The notes below the pieces were generated by a model that was given only the letters and a program-made list of their open reading frames with translations, was not told where the DNA came from and did not search any database. From NCBI RefSeq assembly GCF_040144835.1, contig NZ_CP151632.1:2604001-2668000 (forward strand): 64,000 bases of DNA. Reading direction: 5' to 3'. Positions 28,295-36,157 of the stretch are shown piece after piece (within the stretch, counting starts at the first letter, position 1; the number at the start of each line of letters is the position of its first letter). The position numbers and the translations under genes are program-made. The stretch is from Microbacterium sp. LWS13-1.2 (GTDB lineage: Bacteria > Actinomycetota > Actinomycetes > Actinomycetales > Microbacteriaceae).

Positions 28295-28975
28295 ATGAGC
28301 ATGGACGACCCCCGCGGTTCACGCCCGACGGAGCCCCTGGCCCCGCGGCGCACCGACACCGACCTCGACCGCAATGGCGTGGCCGACAGCCGTGACGCGT
28401 CTCTGCGCGACACCGTCGTGGCTCGCGAGCACGAGCGTTTCGGCGGCATCAAGTTCGGCGCCGCCTTCTTCGGATGGCTCGCGGCCCTGGGCGCGCTGGT
28501 GGCCCTCACCGCCGTGGTCGCCGCGATCGGAGCGGCGACCGGCCTGGCCTCGCCTGAGACCGTCGAAGACGCGGTCGGTGCCGCCGACCAGAACATGGGC
28601 GCTGCGACCATCATCGGAGCGATCGCGATCGCCGTCGTGCTTTTCGTCGCCTACTTCGCCGGCGGCTATGTCGCCGGGCGCATGGCGCGGCTGAGCGGGG
28701 CCAAGCAGGGTCTGGCCGTCTGGCTCTGGGCGATCGCCATCGCCATCGTCGTAGCCGTCGTGACGGCCATCGCCGGGGCGCAGTGGGACATCCTGGCGAA
28801 CGTCGACATCTTCCCCCGCATCCCCGTCACCCCCGACGCGGCGACCTGGACCGGGATCCTGACCGCGATCGGCGCCGCCGTGATCACGCTCATCGCGGCG
28901 ATCCTCGGCGGAGCGGCCGGAATGCGCTACCACCGCCGCGTCGACCGCGCAGGCTTCGGCGACGAGCGGGTCTGA
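28295..28975 (+). CDS. Four-helix membrane protein of unknown function
   Basis: The 226 residues start with a polar 50-residue region containing DLDRNGVADSRD, a calcium-loop-like string. Helices follow at about 57-80, 105-130, 138-160 and 180-205; AYFAGGYVAGRMARLSGAKQG lies between helices 2 and 3. A similar layout is common next to CsbD genes in actinobacteria. It precedes the CsbD gene by 32 bp, suggesting a stress-linked operon. Confidence 0.65.
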   Translation: MSMDDPRGSRPTEPLAPRRTDTDLDRNGVADSRDASLRDTVVAREHERFGGIKFGAAFFGWLAALGALVALTAVVAAIGAATGLASPETVEDAVGAADQNMGAATIIGAIAIAVVLFVAYFAGGYVAGRMARLSGAKQGLAVWLWAIAIAIVVAVVTAIAGAQWDILANVDIFPRIPVTPDAATWTGILTAIGAAVITLIAAILGGAAGMRYHRRVDRAGFGDERV

Positions 28976-29007
28976 ACCTCTATCCACCACGAGAAAGGAG
29001 ATCCACC

Positions 29008-29187
29008 ATGGGTCTGGACGATGACATCAAGCACAACATGGAAGACGTCAAGGGCAAGGCGAAGGAGGCGGTCGGAGACGCGACCGACAACGAGCGCCTG
29101 CAGGCCGAAGGCGTGGCCGACCAGGCCAGCGCCAAGGTCAAGAAGGCCGGTCAGGACGTGAAGGACGCGTTCACCGACGATCGGTGA
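29008..29187 (+). CDS. CsbD-family stress protein
   Basis: A 59-residue hydrophilic helical protein with the CsbD pattern KGKAKEAVGDATDNERLQAEG. Members are induced by general stress in many bacteria; the molecular role is unknown. A strong AAAGGAG lies 7 bp before the ATG, suggesting high expression. Confidence 0.9.
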   Translation: MGLDDDIKHNMEDVKGKAKEAVGDATDNERLQAEGVADQASAKVKKAGQDVKDAFTDDR

Positions 29188-29196
29188 TCTGCCGGC

Positions 29197-29235
29197 GACG
29201 GTGCCCCGGATCCCCGGCGGGTCCGGGGCATCGTC
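29197..29235. terminator. Bidirectional hairpin between csbD-like and LysR genes
   Basis: GACGGTGCCCCGGA (29197-29210) pairs with TCCGGGGCATCGTC (29222-29235) with one G-T wobble. It lies between convergent genes and can serve both. Confidence 0.8.
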
Positions 29236-29259
29236 GTGTCCGGGGGCCGGAGGCCGGCG

Positions 29260-30159
29260 TCAGAACACATCCCAGTCCCGCGCACGTTCGACGAGTGCGT
29301 CGATGACCCGCGTGGTCGCGGCCGTCGGCGGCGCTCCAGCGCGGATTGCGAGGTGCAGGGTGTTGATCGGCGCCTCGGCGGATCGGTGGACCAGCTCCAC
29401 GGCGCCGGCGCCGATCGCGGGTTCCGCCAGGTAACGCGGCAGGGCCGAGATCCCAGCGCCCGCGATCACCGCCGCGAGCACCGCCCGGAGGTCGGGCACG
29501 GTCATCGCCACCGCGTTGGCGGGACGGTGCCCGAACTGGCTGCGCCAGTAGCGCCGCACGATCGACAGATCGGCGTCGTAGGCGACCAGCGGCAGATGCC
29601 GGAGGGCCTCGGCGGGATCGGCGGCCAGGCGATGCGGGTCGATCGTGCCGGCGAGCGAGGGCGCACCGACGAGAACGAACTCCTCGTCGACGAGGCCTCG
29701 ATAGCGGATGCCGCGCATCGGCGTCCGCACCGAGGACACCACGACGTCGAGACCGCCGCCCGCGAGCCGCTCGAGCAGGTCGTGCGCGAGGCCGAGGGAG
29801 AACTCCAGGCGCACGCCGCGGGTGGTGAGCGGCGCCAGCGCGGGGACGACGCGTGCCGCGACCACATCGCTCGCGCCGCCCACTCTCACCGTCTCCACCG
29901 CGCCGGTGTCGGGCACCGTCCACACCTCGCGCAGGCGGTCGACCGGTGCGGCCACGCGTGCGGCGAGCGCATCGCCGGCGGGTGTGGGGGTCGCGCCGCG
30001 CACCGATCTCGTGAAGAGCGGCGTTCCCAGCTCTGCCTCGAGGCGGGCGATCCGCTCGCTCACGGACGGCTGGCTGAGGCCGAGGCGCGCGGCCGCCGCC
30101 GTGATCGAGCCCGCGCGGTGCACCTCGACGAACGTGTACAGCAGGTCGAGCTCTTGCAT
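29260..30159 (-). CDS. LysR-family transcriptional regulator
   Basis: A 299-residue regulator. The N-terminal winged HTH is clear: LYTFVEVHRAGSITAAAARLGLSQPSVSERIARLE (7-41). The effector domain (about 85-295) shows VRVGGASDVVAARVVP and the usual two-lobe pattern. It is transcribed divergently from the DJ-1-family gene at 30275, the classical LysR target arrangement; a palindrome at 30183-30206 lies between them. Confidence 0.92.
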   Translation of the reverse strand: MQELDLLYTFVEVHRAGSITAAAARLGLSQPSVSERIARLEAELGTPLFTRSVRGATPTPAGDALAARVAAPVDRLREVWTVPDTGAVETVRVGGASDVVAARVVPALAPLTTRGVRLEFSLGLAHDLLERLAGGGLDVVVSSVRTPMRGIRYRGLVDEEFVLVGAPSLAGTIDPHRLAADPAEALRHLPLVAYDADLSIVRRYWRSQFGHRPANAVAMTVPDLRAVLAAVIAGAGISALPRYLAEPAIGAGAVELVHRSAEAPINTLHLAIRAGAPPTAATTRVIDALVERARDWDVF

Positions 30160-30182
30160 GCAACAGTCCTTCCATCAGGAAA

Positions 30183-30206
30183 CCTATGGCTGGATCCGAT
30201 CATAGG
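30183..30206. promoter_or_regulatory. Candidate LysR operator
   Basis: CCTATG-N3-GGATCC-N3-CATAGG is a 24-bp interrupted palindrome in the divergent LysR/DJ-1 promoter, 24 bp upstream of the LysR start. It is the only strong symmetry in this spacer. Confidence 0.6.
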
Positions 30207-30274
30207 AAATGACGGTGATGGGTACCGGGTTTCCTCCACAGCGGCTCGCACGGGTCGCAGAACGGGAGAAGCAC

Positions 30275-30961
30275 ATGGCACACGTACTCATGGCCGTCAC
30301 CGGCGCCGATGCGATCGCCCTCACGGACGGCACGGCCCACCCGACCGGATTCTGGGCGGAGGAGCTGGTCGAGCTGCACCGGGAACTCGTCGCCGCCGGG
30401 CACCGGGTCGACATCGCGACCCCCGGCGGCGTTCGCCCGACGGTAGATCCCGGCAGCCTCTCGGGTGATTCCGCCGAGGCGCTGCGCGACTACCTCGCGT
30501 CGATCGACGGACTGCTCGCGCACCCGCGGGCACTCGCCGACGTCCGCGACGGCGAGTACGACGCGATCGCACTGCCGGGCGGTCACGGGCCGATGGTGGA
30601 CCTCGCGGTCGACGCCGATCTCGGACGCCTGCTCATCGACGCGGTCGACCGGAATGCGGTGGTGGGCGTGCTGTGCCACGGGCCCGCGGGGCTCCTCAGC
30701 GCGGTACGCGAGGACGGCTCGTTCGCGTTCGCGGGCCGCCGGCTCGTGGTCTTCACCGACGACGAGGAGCGGCAGGGCGGCCTCGGCGACGCCTCGCCCT
30801 ATCTCGTCGAGACCCGTCTGCGCGAGCTCGGCGCGGTCGTCGAGCCGGGCCAGCCGTGGTCCGTCACGGTCGCGACCGACGGAGCGCTCGTGAGCGGTCA
30901 GAACCCGCAGTCGAGCGTCGCGACCGCGCAGCGCCTGGTCGAGGTGCTCGCGGCGCACTGA
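30275..30961 (+). CDS. DJ-1/PfpI family protein, HSP31-like
   Basis: A 228-residue glutamine amidotransferase-fold protein. The nucleophile is C134 in GVLCHGPAGL, with E29 (TGFWAEEL) and PGGHGPMVDL (101-110) as in HSP31/YhbO-type chaperone-glyoxalases. The ATG at 30275 follows GGGAGAAGC; a Met at 30209 would lie close to the palindrome and lacks homology. Likely controlled by the divergent LysR gene. Detoxification of 2-oxoaldehydes is a family-based guess. Confidence 0.87.
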   Translation: MAHVLMAVTGADAIALTDGTAHPTGFWAEELVELHRELVAAGHRVDIATPGGVRPTVDPGSLSGDSAEALRDYLASIDGLLAHPRALADVRDGEYDAIALPGGHGPMVDLAVDADLGRLLIDAVDRNAVVGVLCHGPAGLLSAVREDGSFAFAGRRLVVFTDDEERQGGLGDASPYLVETRLRELGAVVEPGQPWSVTVATDGALVSGQNPQSSVATAQRLVEVLAAH

Positions 30962-31047
30962 GGCACCACGGATGCCGCGACCACGGCCACCCCGGAGCCC
31001 GCCGCACCGCCGGGCCGCGGAGAGACCCCGCTCTCCCGCGTGCCGGC

Positions 31048-31506
31048 TCAGCCGACCGGCTGCTGGAGCTCGGTCACCCAGGTCGACTGCGGGCCGTCCG
31101 CCTGCAGGTACACCTCGCGGGACGGGCCCGCGAACGTGCCGCCGTCGGCGATCACCGCTCCCATGAACGCGCCCCAGGCGGCGCCGATGGCGGACATCTC
31201 GCCGCGGTAGGTCGTCACCGCCGCCCGCTCCACGGCGGGGAGGTCGACCACCTGCCAGGCGTCGCCGGGAACCGGTTCGTCGCCGGCGACCCACGAGACC
31301 CACACCCGCAGGTCGTCGGTGCCCTCCATCGGCTCGTACCAGAACGTGCCCGGCTCGCGATAGTCGACGCCGGCGGCGTCCAGGGCCGCGTGCAGCGACG
31401 GCAGGATGCGGTCGATCGCGGCGGGCACGTTCTCACCGCCCGGCGCGACGTCGGTGGCCGCGTAGACCGTGACGGGTTCGAGGCGGCGGTATTCGAGGTC
31501 GGTCAT
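31048..31506 (-). CDS. GyrI-like effector-binding protein
   Basis: A 152-residue single-domain protein of the GyrI/Rob effector-binding type, with no DNA-binding part. The pattern VYAATDVAPGGENVPAAIDRILPSL, then YREPGTFWYEP, DDLRVWVSWV and YRGEMSAIGAAWGAFM is typical. It starts at ATG 31506 after AAGGAG. Such stand-alone domains bind small hydrophobic molecules. It lies 238 bp downstream of the aldo/keto reductase, beyond a strong terminator, so it has its own promoter. Confidence 0.75.
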   Translation of the reverse strand: MTDLEYRRLEPVTVYAATDVAPGGENVPAAIDRILPSLHAALDAAGVDYREPGTFWYEPMEGTDDLRVWVSWVAGDEPVPGDAWQVVDLPAVERAAVTTYRGEMSAIGAAWGAFMGAVIADGGTFAGPSREVYLQADGPQSTWVTELQQPVG

Positions 31507-31693
31507 CTGCGCTTCTCCTTCGAAGTTCCGGTGTCGCCCATCCGGCGGCCGGTGTCGCGGCATCCGGGGACCGCCGCGGCGCGGGCGCTGCGACGGGTTC
31601 CAGGGGAGACCACCTCCGACCATGGCATATCCCCGCCGCGCAGACGACCCCCCTCGACACAGCCCGACCGTCGCAGGGCGCGCACAACAAGAA

Positions 31694-31728
31694 GAAGACG
31701 GATGCCGCGGGCCGCGGCATCCGTCTTC
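31694..31728 (-). terminator. Strong terminator after the aldo/keto reductase gene
   Basis: Arms 31694-31710 and 31712-31728 are perfect 17-bp inverted repeats containing GGATGCCGCGG. On the minus strand the hairpin is followed by a T-rich run (TTCTTGTTGTG), as expected for intrinsic termination. Confidence 0.88.
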
Positions 31729-31744
31729 CTGCGGCGTGTGCGCC

Positions 31745-32680
31745 TCAGGGCACGCGGTAGCCCGCCGCGCGGAACAGCGCGTACCACTCGGCGCGCGTGA
31801 GGCGGAGGTCCGAGCCCTCGGTGGCCGCGCTCACGCGCTCAGGGGTCGTCGTGCCCAGCACGACCTGCATCAGCGCCGGGTGGCGCGTGATCCACGCGAC
31901 CGCGATCGCGATGGCCGGCACGTCGTACGCGGCGGCCAGCCGGTCGATGACGGCGTTCAGCTCGGGGTAGTCCGGCGAACCGAGAAAGACGCCGTTGAAG
32001 AATCCCGCCTGGAACGGCGACCACGCCTGGATGACGATGTCGTGCAGGCGGCAGTAGTCCACGATCCCGCCGCCGTCGAGGGTGAGCGACTGCTCCTCGC
32101 CCTGCATGTTCCCCGCGACGCCCTGTGCGATCGACGGGGCGTGGGTGATCGAGAGCTGGATCTGGTTCGCCACGATCGGCTGGCGCACGGACTTCTTCAG
32201 CAGGTCGATCTGTCGCGGGGTGTGGTTCGAGACGCCGAACGCGCGCACCTTGCCCGCCGCCTCGAGCTCGTCGAAGGCCCGCGCGACCTCGTCGGGCTCG
32301 ACAAGGGCGTCCGGCCGGTGCAGCAGCAGGATGTCGATGTAGTCGGTGTCGAGGGCGCGCAGCGACCCCTCGACCGCCGAGACGATGTGGTCGTACGAGA
32401 AGTCGAAGTACGGCCCCTCGCGGACGATGCCGGCCTTCGTCTGGATCGTGATCTGGGCCCGCTCCGACGCGGTGAGCCGCATGGCCTCGGCGAACCGTCG
32501 CTCGCAGCCGTGCACGTCGCGGCCGTAGACGTCGGCGTGGTCGAAGAAGTCGATCCCGGCATCGCGGGCGGTGCCGACGAGGGTGCGAACCGCGTCGTCG
32601 TCGAGGTCCTGGATGCGCATGAGCCCCAGCACCACGTTGGGTGCGGGACGCTCGACGCCGGTGAGTTCGATGGTCTTCAT
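31745..32680 (-). CDS. Aldo/keto reductase (YdhF-like)
   Basis: NADPH-dependent oxidoreductase, 311 residues, TIM-barrel type. GIDFFDHADVYG carries the catalytic Asp and Tyr; KAGIVREG has the Lys, DILLLHRPD the His and GVSNHTPRQIDLL the loop. The C-terminal VVLGTTTPERV binds the cofactor. It starts at ATG 32680. The upstream region faces a truncated LysR gene, so its former regulator appears lost. Confidence 0.92.
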   Translation of the reverse strand: MKTIELTGVERPAPNVVLGLMRIQDLDDDAVRTLVGTARDAGIDFFDHADVYGRDVHGCERRFAEAMRLTASERAQITIQTKAGIVREGPYFDFSYDHIVSAVEGSLRALDTDYIDILLLHRPDALVEPDEVARAFDELEAAGKVRAFGVSNHTPRQIDLLKKSVRQPIVANQIQLSITHAPSIAQGVAGNMQGEEQSLTLDGGGIVDYCRLHDIVIQAWSPFQAGFFNGVFLGSPDYPELNAVIDRLAAAYDVPAIAIAVAWITRHPALMQVVLGTTTPERVSAATEGSDLRLTRAEWYALFRAAGYRVP

Positions 32681-32773
32681 TGGTCCGCTCTCGGTTCGGG
32701 TGTGCCGGGCCTCCCGCGCGCGGTCGGCCCGTCCTGCGCGCTCCACGCTAGGCAGTAGGGACAAAGAAGTCCA

Positions 32774-32788
32774 ACAACTGTATGTTGT
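32774..32788. promoter_or_regulatory. Candidate LysR operator, now orphan
   Basis: ACAAC-TGTAT-GTTGT is a 15-bp inverted repeat in the spacer between the aldo/keto reductase and the LysR remnant. The 15-bp size fits LysR-type sites. Confidence 0.6.
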
Positions 32789-32842
32789 GTGATTGAGAAT
32801 CATCGCGAATGGATGCCGCATCCGCGCGGCGGGGGAGGTCTC

Positions 32843-32911
32843 ATGGAGCACCGTCAGCTCGAGTACCTGGTCACCCTCGCCGACGAGCGCGCGGAAGCCG
32901 CAGCCGCATGA
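32843..32911 (+). pseudogene. 5' stump of a LysR-family regulator gene
   Basis: After a GGGGGAGG site the ATG at 32843 encodes MEHRQLEYLVTLADE, the canonical start of a LysR protein. The homology then stops. Seven Ala/Arg/Glu residues and a TGA follow, so all of the HTH and effector domain is missing. The stop overlaps the start of the TOPRIM gene as ATGA. The stump sits divergent from an aldo/keto reductase, as an intact LysR gene would. A deletion is the simplest cause. Confidence 0.75.
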
Positions 32912-33384
32912 CCGTCGTGCTGGTGGAGGGCGAGAGCGACCGCATCGCCCTCCAGACGCTCGCCACCCGGCTGGGGATCCGGATGCCGCAGGTGCGCGTC
33001 GTCGGCGGCTCCAAGGGCGCCCGGCGCGTGGCCGCCGAGCTCGCCGGCATCCGGCTGCTGGGGCTCGTCGACCAGGGCGAGCGGCACGACTTCGAGCGGG
33101 TGCTCGACGACGTCTTGGTCTGCGACCCCGACCTCGAGGCCGAGTTCGTGCGCGCCCTCGGCATCCCAGGAGTCGAGGCAGTGATCGCCGAGCAGGGTGA
33201 GCTGGCGTCGTTCCGCAGCCTGCAGCGGCAGCCCTTCCAGCGCGGTCGCCCCGTCGAGGCGCAGCTCGCTCGGTTCTTCGGCGGCCGCAGCGGCAACAAG
33301 GCCCGCTACGCGCAGCTCCTGGCCGACGCCGTTCCGCTGGACCGGATGCCGCCGCCGCTGACCGCGCTCCTCGCCGCCGTCTGA
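32908..33384 (+). CDS. Solitary TOPRIM-domain protein (OLD-like nuclease domain)
   Basis: A 158-residue protein that begins with the TOPRIM motif VVLVEGESDRIALQTLA, where the Glu would bind metal. A second acidic block is GLVDQGERHDFERV. The C-terminal half (GELASFRSLQRQPFQRG, ARFFGGRSGNKARYAQLL) resembles stand-alone TOPRIM proteins annotated as ATP-dependent endonucleases, but there is no ATPase domain here. The start is taken at ATG 32908, within the end of the LysR stump. Its ribosome loading may depend on translation of that stump. Confidence 0.75.
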   Translation: MTVVLVEGESDRIALQTLATRLGIRMPQVRVVGGSKGARRVAAELAGIRLLGLVDQGERHDFERVLDDVLVCDPDLEAEFVRALGIPGVEAVIAEQGELASFRSLQRQPFQRGRPVEAQLARFFGGRSGNKARYAQLLADAVPLDRMPPPLTALLAAV

Positions 33385-33430
33385 CGGGCTGACCGCCGGT
33401 GCGCGTGGGCGGTGAGCTGCGAGAAGCGTT

Positions 33431-33469
33431 CGGTCGTTGAGCGAGCGAGGAACGAGCGAGACGAAACGC
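33431..33469 (+). repeat. Dispersed palindromic repeat, single copy
   Basis: CGGTCGTTGAGCGAGCGAGG followed by AACGAGCGAGACGAAACGC. Together with plain unassigned bases it fills the spacer between the TOPRIM gene and the phosphodiesterase gene. Confidence 0.9.
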
Positions 33470-33609
33470 CCCGGACCCGTCGCGGGCGGCATCCGTCTGC
33501 CGTGATGAGGGTGTTCTCACGCGCCGCTCGCTCCCCGTTCACCGAGTCGTCGCAGGCTCGTCGCCGGCCGGTCAGCGTGCGGTCCGGCGGTCGCGGTTGC
33601 GTCGGGGAC

Positions 33610-35892
33610 ATGAGTCGATTCCCCACCCGACGCGTCCTGCCGCGCCTTCTCGCCGCGGCAGCAGCGACGGTCACCGCCGTCGCCCTCCTCCCCGCCACCG
33701 CCGCCTCCGCCCAGCCGGTGCCCGCCGCGTCGGCGACGTCGTCGTCGCCGTTCGTGCAGACGCACGTGCCGACGCTCGTCGCCCGGGCCACGCTCTCGGC
33801 CGATCACCTCGAACCAGGGCCGGCATCGGGCGCGCTCGCGAGCCCCGCGAACGGCCGCACCGGACCCTGGGACGGCCAGGTCATCCCAGGATTCTCGGCC
33901 GCCATCGACAACGGCGACGGCACGTTCTGGGCACAGCCCGACAACGGGTTCGGCACCAAGGGCAACTCGGCCGACTTCCTGCTGCGCAACTACCTCGTAC
34001 GGCCGGCGTGGCAGACCGCCGACGGCGGCACCGGCGAGATCCAGGTCCAGCGCTTCATCTCGTACAACGACCGCAACGGCGTGCTCGACTTCCCGATCGT
34101 GAACGAGGGCACTACGGAGCGCCTGCTCACCGGCGGCGACTTCGACATCGAGTCGGTGGTCAAGGCCAAGGACGGGTCGTTCTGGGTCGGCGAGGAGTTC
34201 GGTCCCTTCCTGCTCCACTTCGACGCCGAGGGCACGCTGCTCGAAAAGCCGTACGCGCTCGACGGCGCGAAGTCGCCGCAGAACCCTTACCTGCGGGCGG
34301 GCGAGACCCCGCGGGTGCGGGCGAGCCGCGGCTTCGAGGCGATGGCCGCCTCGGTGAACGGCCGCTACCTCTATCCGGTCGTCGAGGGCTCGTACGCCGA
34401 CGACGACGACCTGCGTCGTCGCGAGATCCTCGAGTTCGACACGCGTGCGGGGGAGTACACCGGCCGCACCTGGAGCTACCAGACCGACCAGGAGCCGAAC
34501 GTCATCGGCGACGCGTTCACTGTGCGGGGCGACGTGCTCATCCTCATCGAGCGCGACGACTTCGAGGGCGAGCAGTCGGTGACGAAGCGCGTCTACGAGG
34601 TGGACCTGCGCCGCACTGACGCCGAGGGCTACCTCGAGAAGAAGCTGGTGCTCGACGCCCTGCGCATCGCGAACCCCCACGGCATCGGTGCGGGCGACGG
34701 CTACGGCACCGGCGAGATCTACTCGCTCCCGGTGCAGTCGTTCGAGACCGTCGTGCAGCTGAAGGACGGCAGCCTGCTCATCGGCAACGACAACAACTAC
34801 CCGGGCAACGACGCGCGCATCCCCGGCACCCCCGACGACACCGAGTTCGCGATCATCGACCTCGACAAGACCAAGATCGAGCCCTCGACCGTGAGCCTGA
34901 TCGGGCACCGCGGCGCGAGCGGGTCGCGCCCCGAGCACACGCTGGCCGCGTACGAGGCGGCGATCGTGCAGTGCGCCGACTACATCGAGCCGGATGTCGT
35001 CTCCACCAAGGACGGCGTGCTGGTGGCGCGCCACGAGAACGAGATCAGCGGGACGACGGATGTCGCGACCCGCGCCGAGTTCGCCGCCCGCAAGACCACG
35101 AAGGTCATCGACGGCGTCTCGATCACCGGCTGGTTCACCGAGGACTTCACGTTCGCCGAGCTGCGGACGCTGCGTGCGAAGGAGCGCTTGCCCCAGACGC
35201 GTCCGGCCAACACGGCGTTCGACGGCCTGTACGTGATCCCGACGCTCGACGAGGTCATCGACCTCGCCCGCCACTCGGTCAGCTGCGACGGCCGCACCGT
35301 GGGCGTGTACCCCGAGACGAAGCATCCGTCGTACTTCGACTCGATCGGCCTGTCGCTGGAGGAGCCGCTCGTCGCGGCGCTGCAGGCGAACGGCCTCGAC
35401 CGCGCGGACGCGCCCGTCATCGTGCAGAGCTTCGAGACCGCGAACCTGCGCGACCTCGACGGCCTGACCGACGTGACGCTCGCGCAGCTCGTGAGCGGAT
35501 CTGGTCGGCCGTACGACTTCACGCTCGCGGGCGACACCCGCACCTACAGGGACCTGGTGACGCCCGCCGGGCTGGCTGAGATCGCCACCTATGCCGACGG
35601 CGTGGGCCTCGAGAAGTCCGTCATGATCCCCCGCACGGCAGAGGGCCGTCTGGGCACGCCGACGCCGGTCATCGCCGACGCGCACGCCGCGGGCCTCTCG
35701 GTGCACGGCTGGACGTTCCGCGCCGAGAACCAGTTCCTCCCGCTGGAGTTCCGCTCCAGCGCCGACCCGAACGCGTACGGCGACCTCGCCGGTGAGCTGA
35801 CGGCGTTCATCGCCGCCGGCATGGACGGGGTCTTCAGCGACCACCCCGGCATCGCCGCGGTGACCATCGACACGGTGACCCTCGCGGGCTGA
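33610..35892 (+). CDS. Secreted glycerophosphodiester phosphodiesterase with phytase-like N-terminal domain
   Basis: The 760 residues start with a signal peptide (RVLPRLLAAAAATVTAVALLPATAASA). The first domain (about 60-430) matches the esterase-like/phytase-like propeller family: GFSAAIDNGDGTFWAQPDNGFG, GDFDIESVVKAKDGSFWVGEEFGPFLL, GFEAMA, NVIGDAF. The second (about 435-755) is a GDPD domain with IGHRGASGSRPEHTL, YIEPDVVSTKDGVLVARHE and YPETKHP. Fusion of the two suggests release of phosphate or glycerol phosphate from extracellular phospholipid head groups. No anchor is visible. The ATG at 33610 is chosen by the signal peptide. Confidence 0.9.
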   Translation: MSRFPTRRVLPRLLAAAAATVTAVALLPATAASAQPVPAASATSSSPFVQTHVPTLVARATLSADHLEPGPASGALASPANGRTGPWDGQVIPGFSAAIDNGDGTFWAQPDNGFGTKGNSADFLLRNYLVRPAWQTADGGTGEIQVQRFISYNDRNGVLDFPIVNEGTTERLLTGGDFDIESVVKAKDGSFWVGEEFGPFLLHFDAEGTLLEKPYALDGAKSPQNPYLRAGETPRVRASRGFEAMAASVNGRYLYPVVEGSYADDDDLRRREILEFDTRAGEYTGRTWSYQTDQEPNVIGDAFTVRGDVLILIERDDFEGEQSVTKRVYEVDLRRTDAEGYLEKKLVLDALRIANPHGIGAGDGYGTGEIYSLPVQSFETVVQLKDGSLLIGNDNNYPGNDARIPGTPDDTEFAIIDLDKTKIEPSTVSLIGHRGASGSRPEHTLAAYEAAIVQCADYIEPDVVSTKDGVLVARHENEISGTTDVATRAEFAARKTTKVIDGVSITGWFTEDFTFAELRTLRAKERLPQTRPANTAFDGLYVIPTLDEVIDLARHSVSCDGRTVGVYPETKHPSYFDSIGLSLEEPLVAALQANGLDRADAPVIVQSFETANLRDLDGLTDVTLAQLVSGSGRPYDFTLAGDTRTYRDLVTPAGLAEIATYADGVGLEKSVMIPRTAEGRLGTPTPVIADAHAAGLSVHGWTFRAENQFLPLEFRSSADPNAYGDLAGELTAFIAAGMDGVFSDHPGIAAVTIDTVTLAG

Positions 35893-35908
35893 GCCCACGA
35901 GACGCCGG

Positions 35909-35944
35909 ACGGGGCGGGGGATGCTGCGGCATCCTCCGCCCCGT
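35909..35944 (+). terminator. Terminator after the phosphodiesterase gene
   Basis: ACGGGGCGGGGGATGC pairs with GCATCCTCCGCCCCGT (one wobble) across a 4-base loop, 16 bp past the stop, followed by TTTCG. Confidence 0.85.
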
Positions 35945-35948
35945 TTCG

Positions 35949-36087
35949 ATCGTTGAGCGAGCGAGGAACGTGGTCGTTGAGCGAGCTTGCGAGTCGAAAC
36001 GCAGAAACGAAACGCGCCGGACACGACGCAGACGAGCGGCGCGGCACGTTTCGTCTCTGTCGCTGGCGCTCCCTCGCTCAACGACCG
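35949..36087. repeat. Dispersed-repeat cluster, three copies
   Basis: Two direct copies begin with CGTTGAGCGAGC at about 35950 and 35975. One inverted copy ends CTCAACGACCG at about 36087. The cluster fills most of the spacer between convergent genes. Confidence 0.9.
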
Positions 36088-36157
36088 TGCGTTCGGCGTG
36101 GGGTGACGGGGCCGAACCCGCGGCCGCACCAGCCCGCGGCATCCGTTCCCGCCCGTG

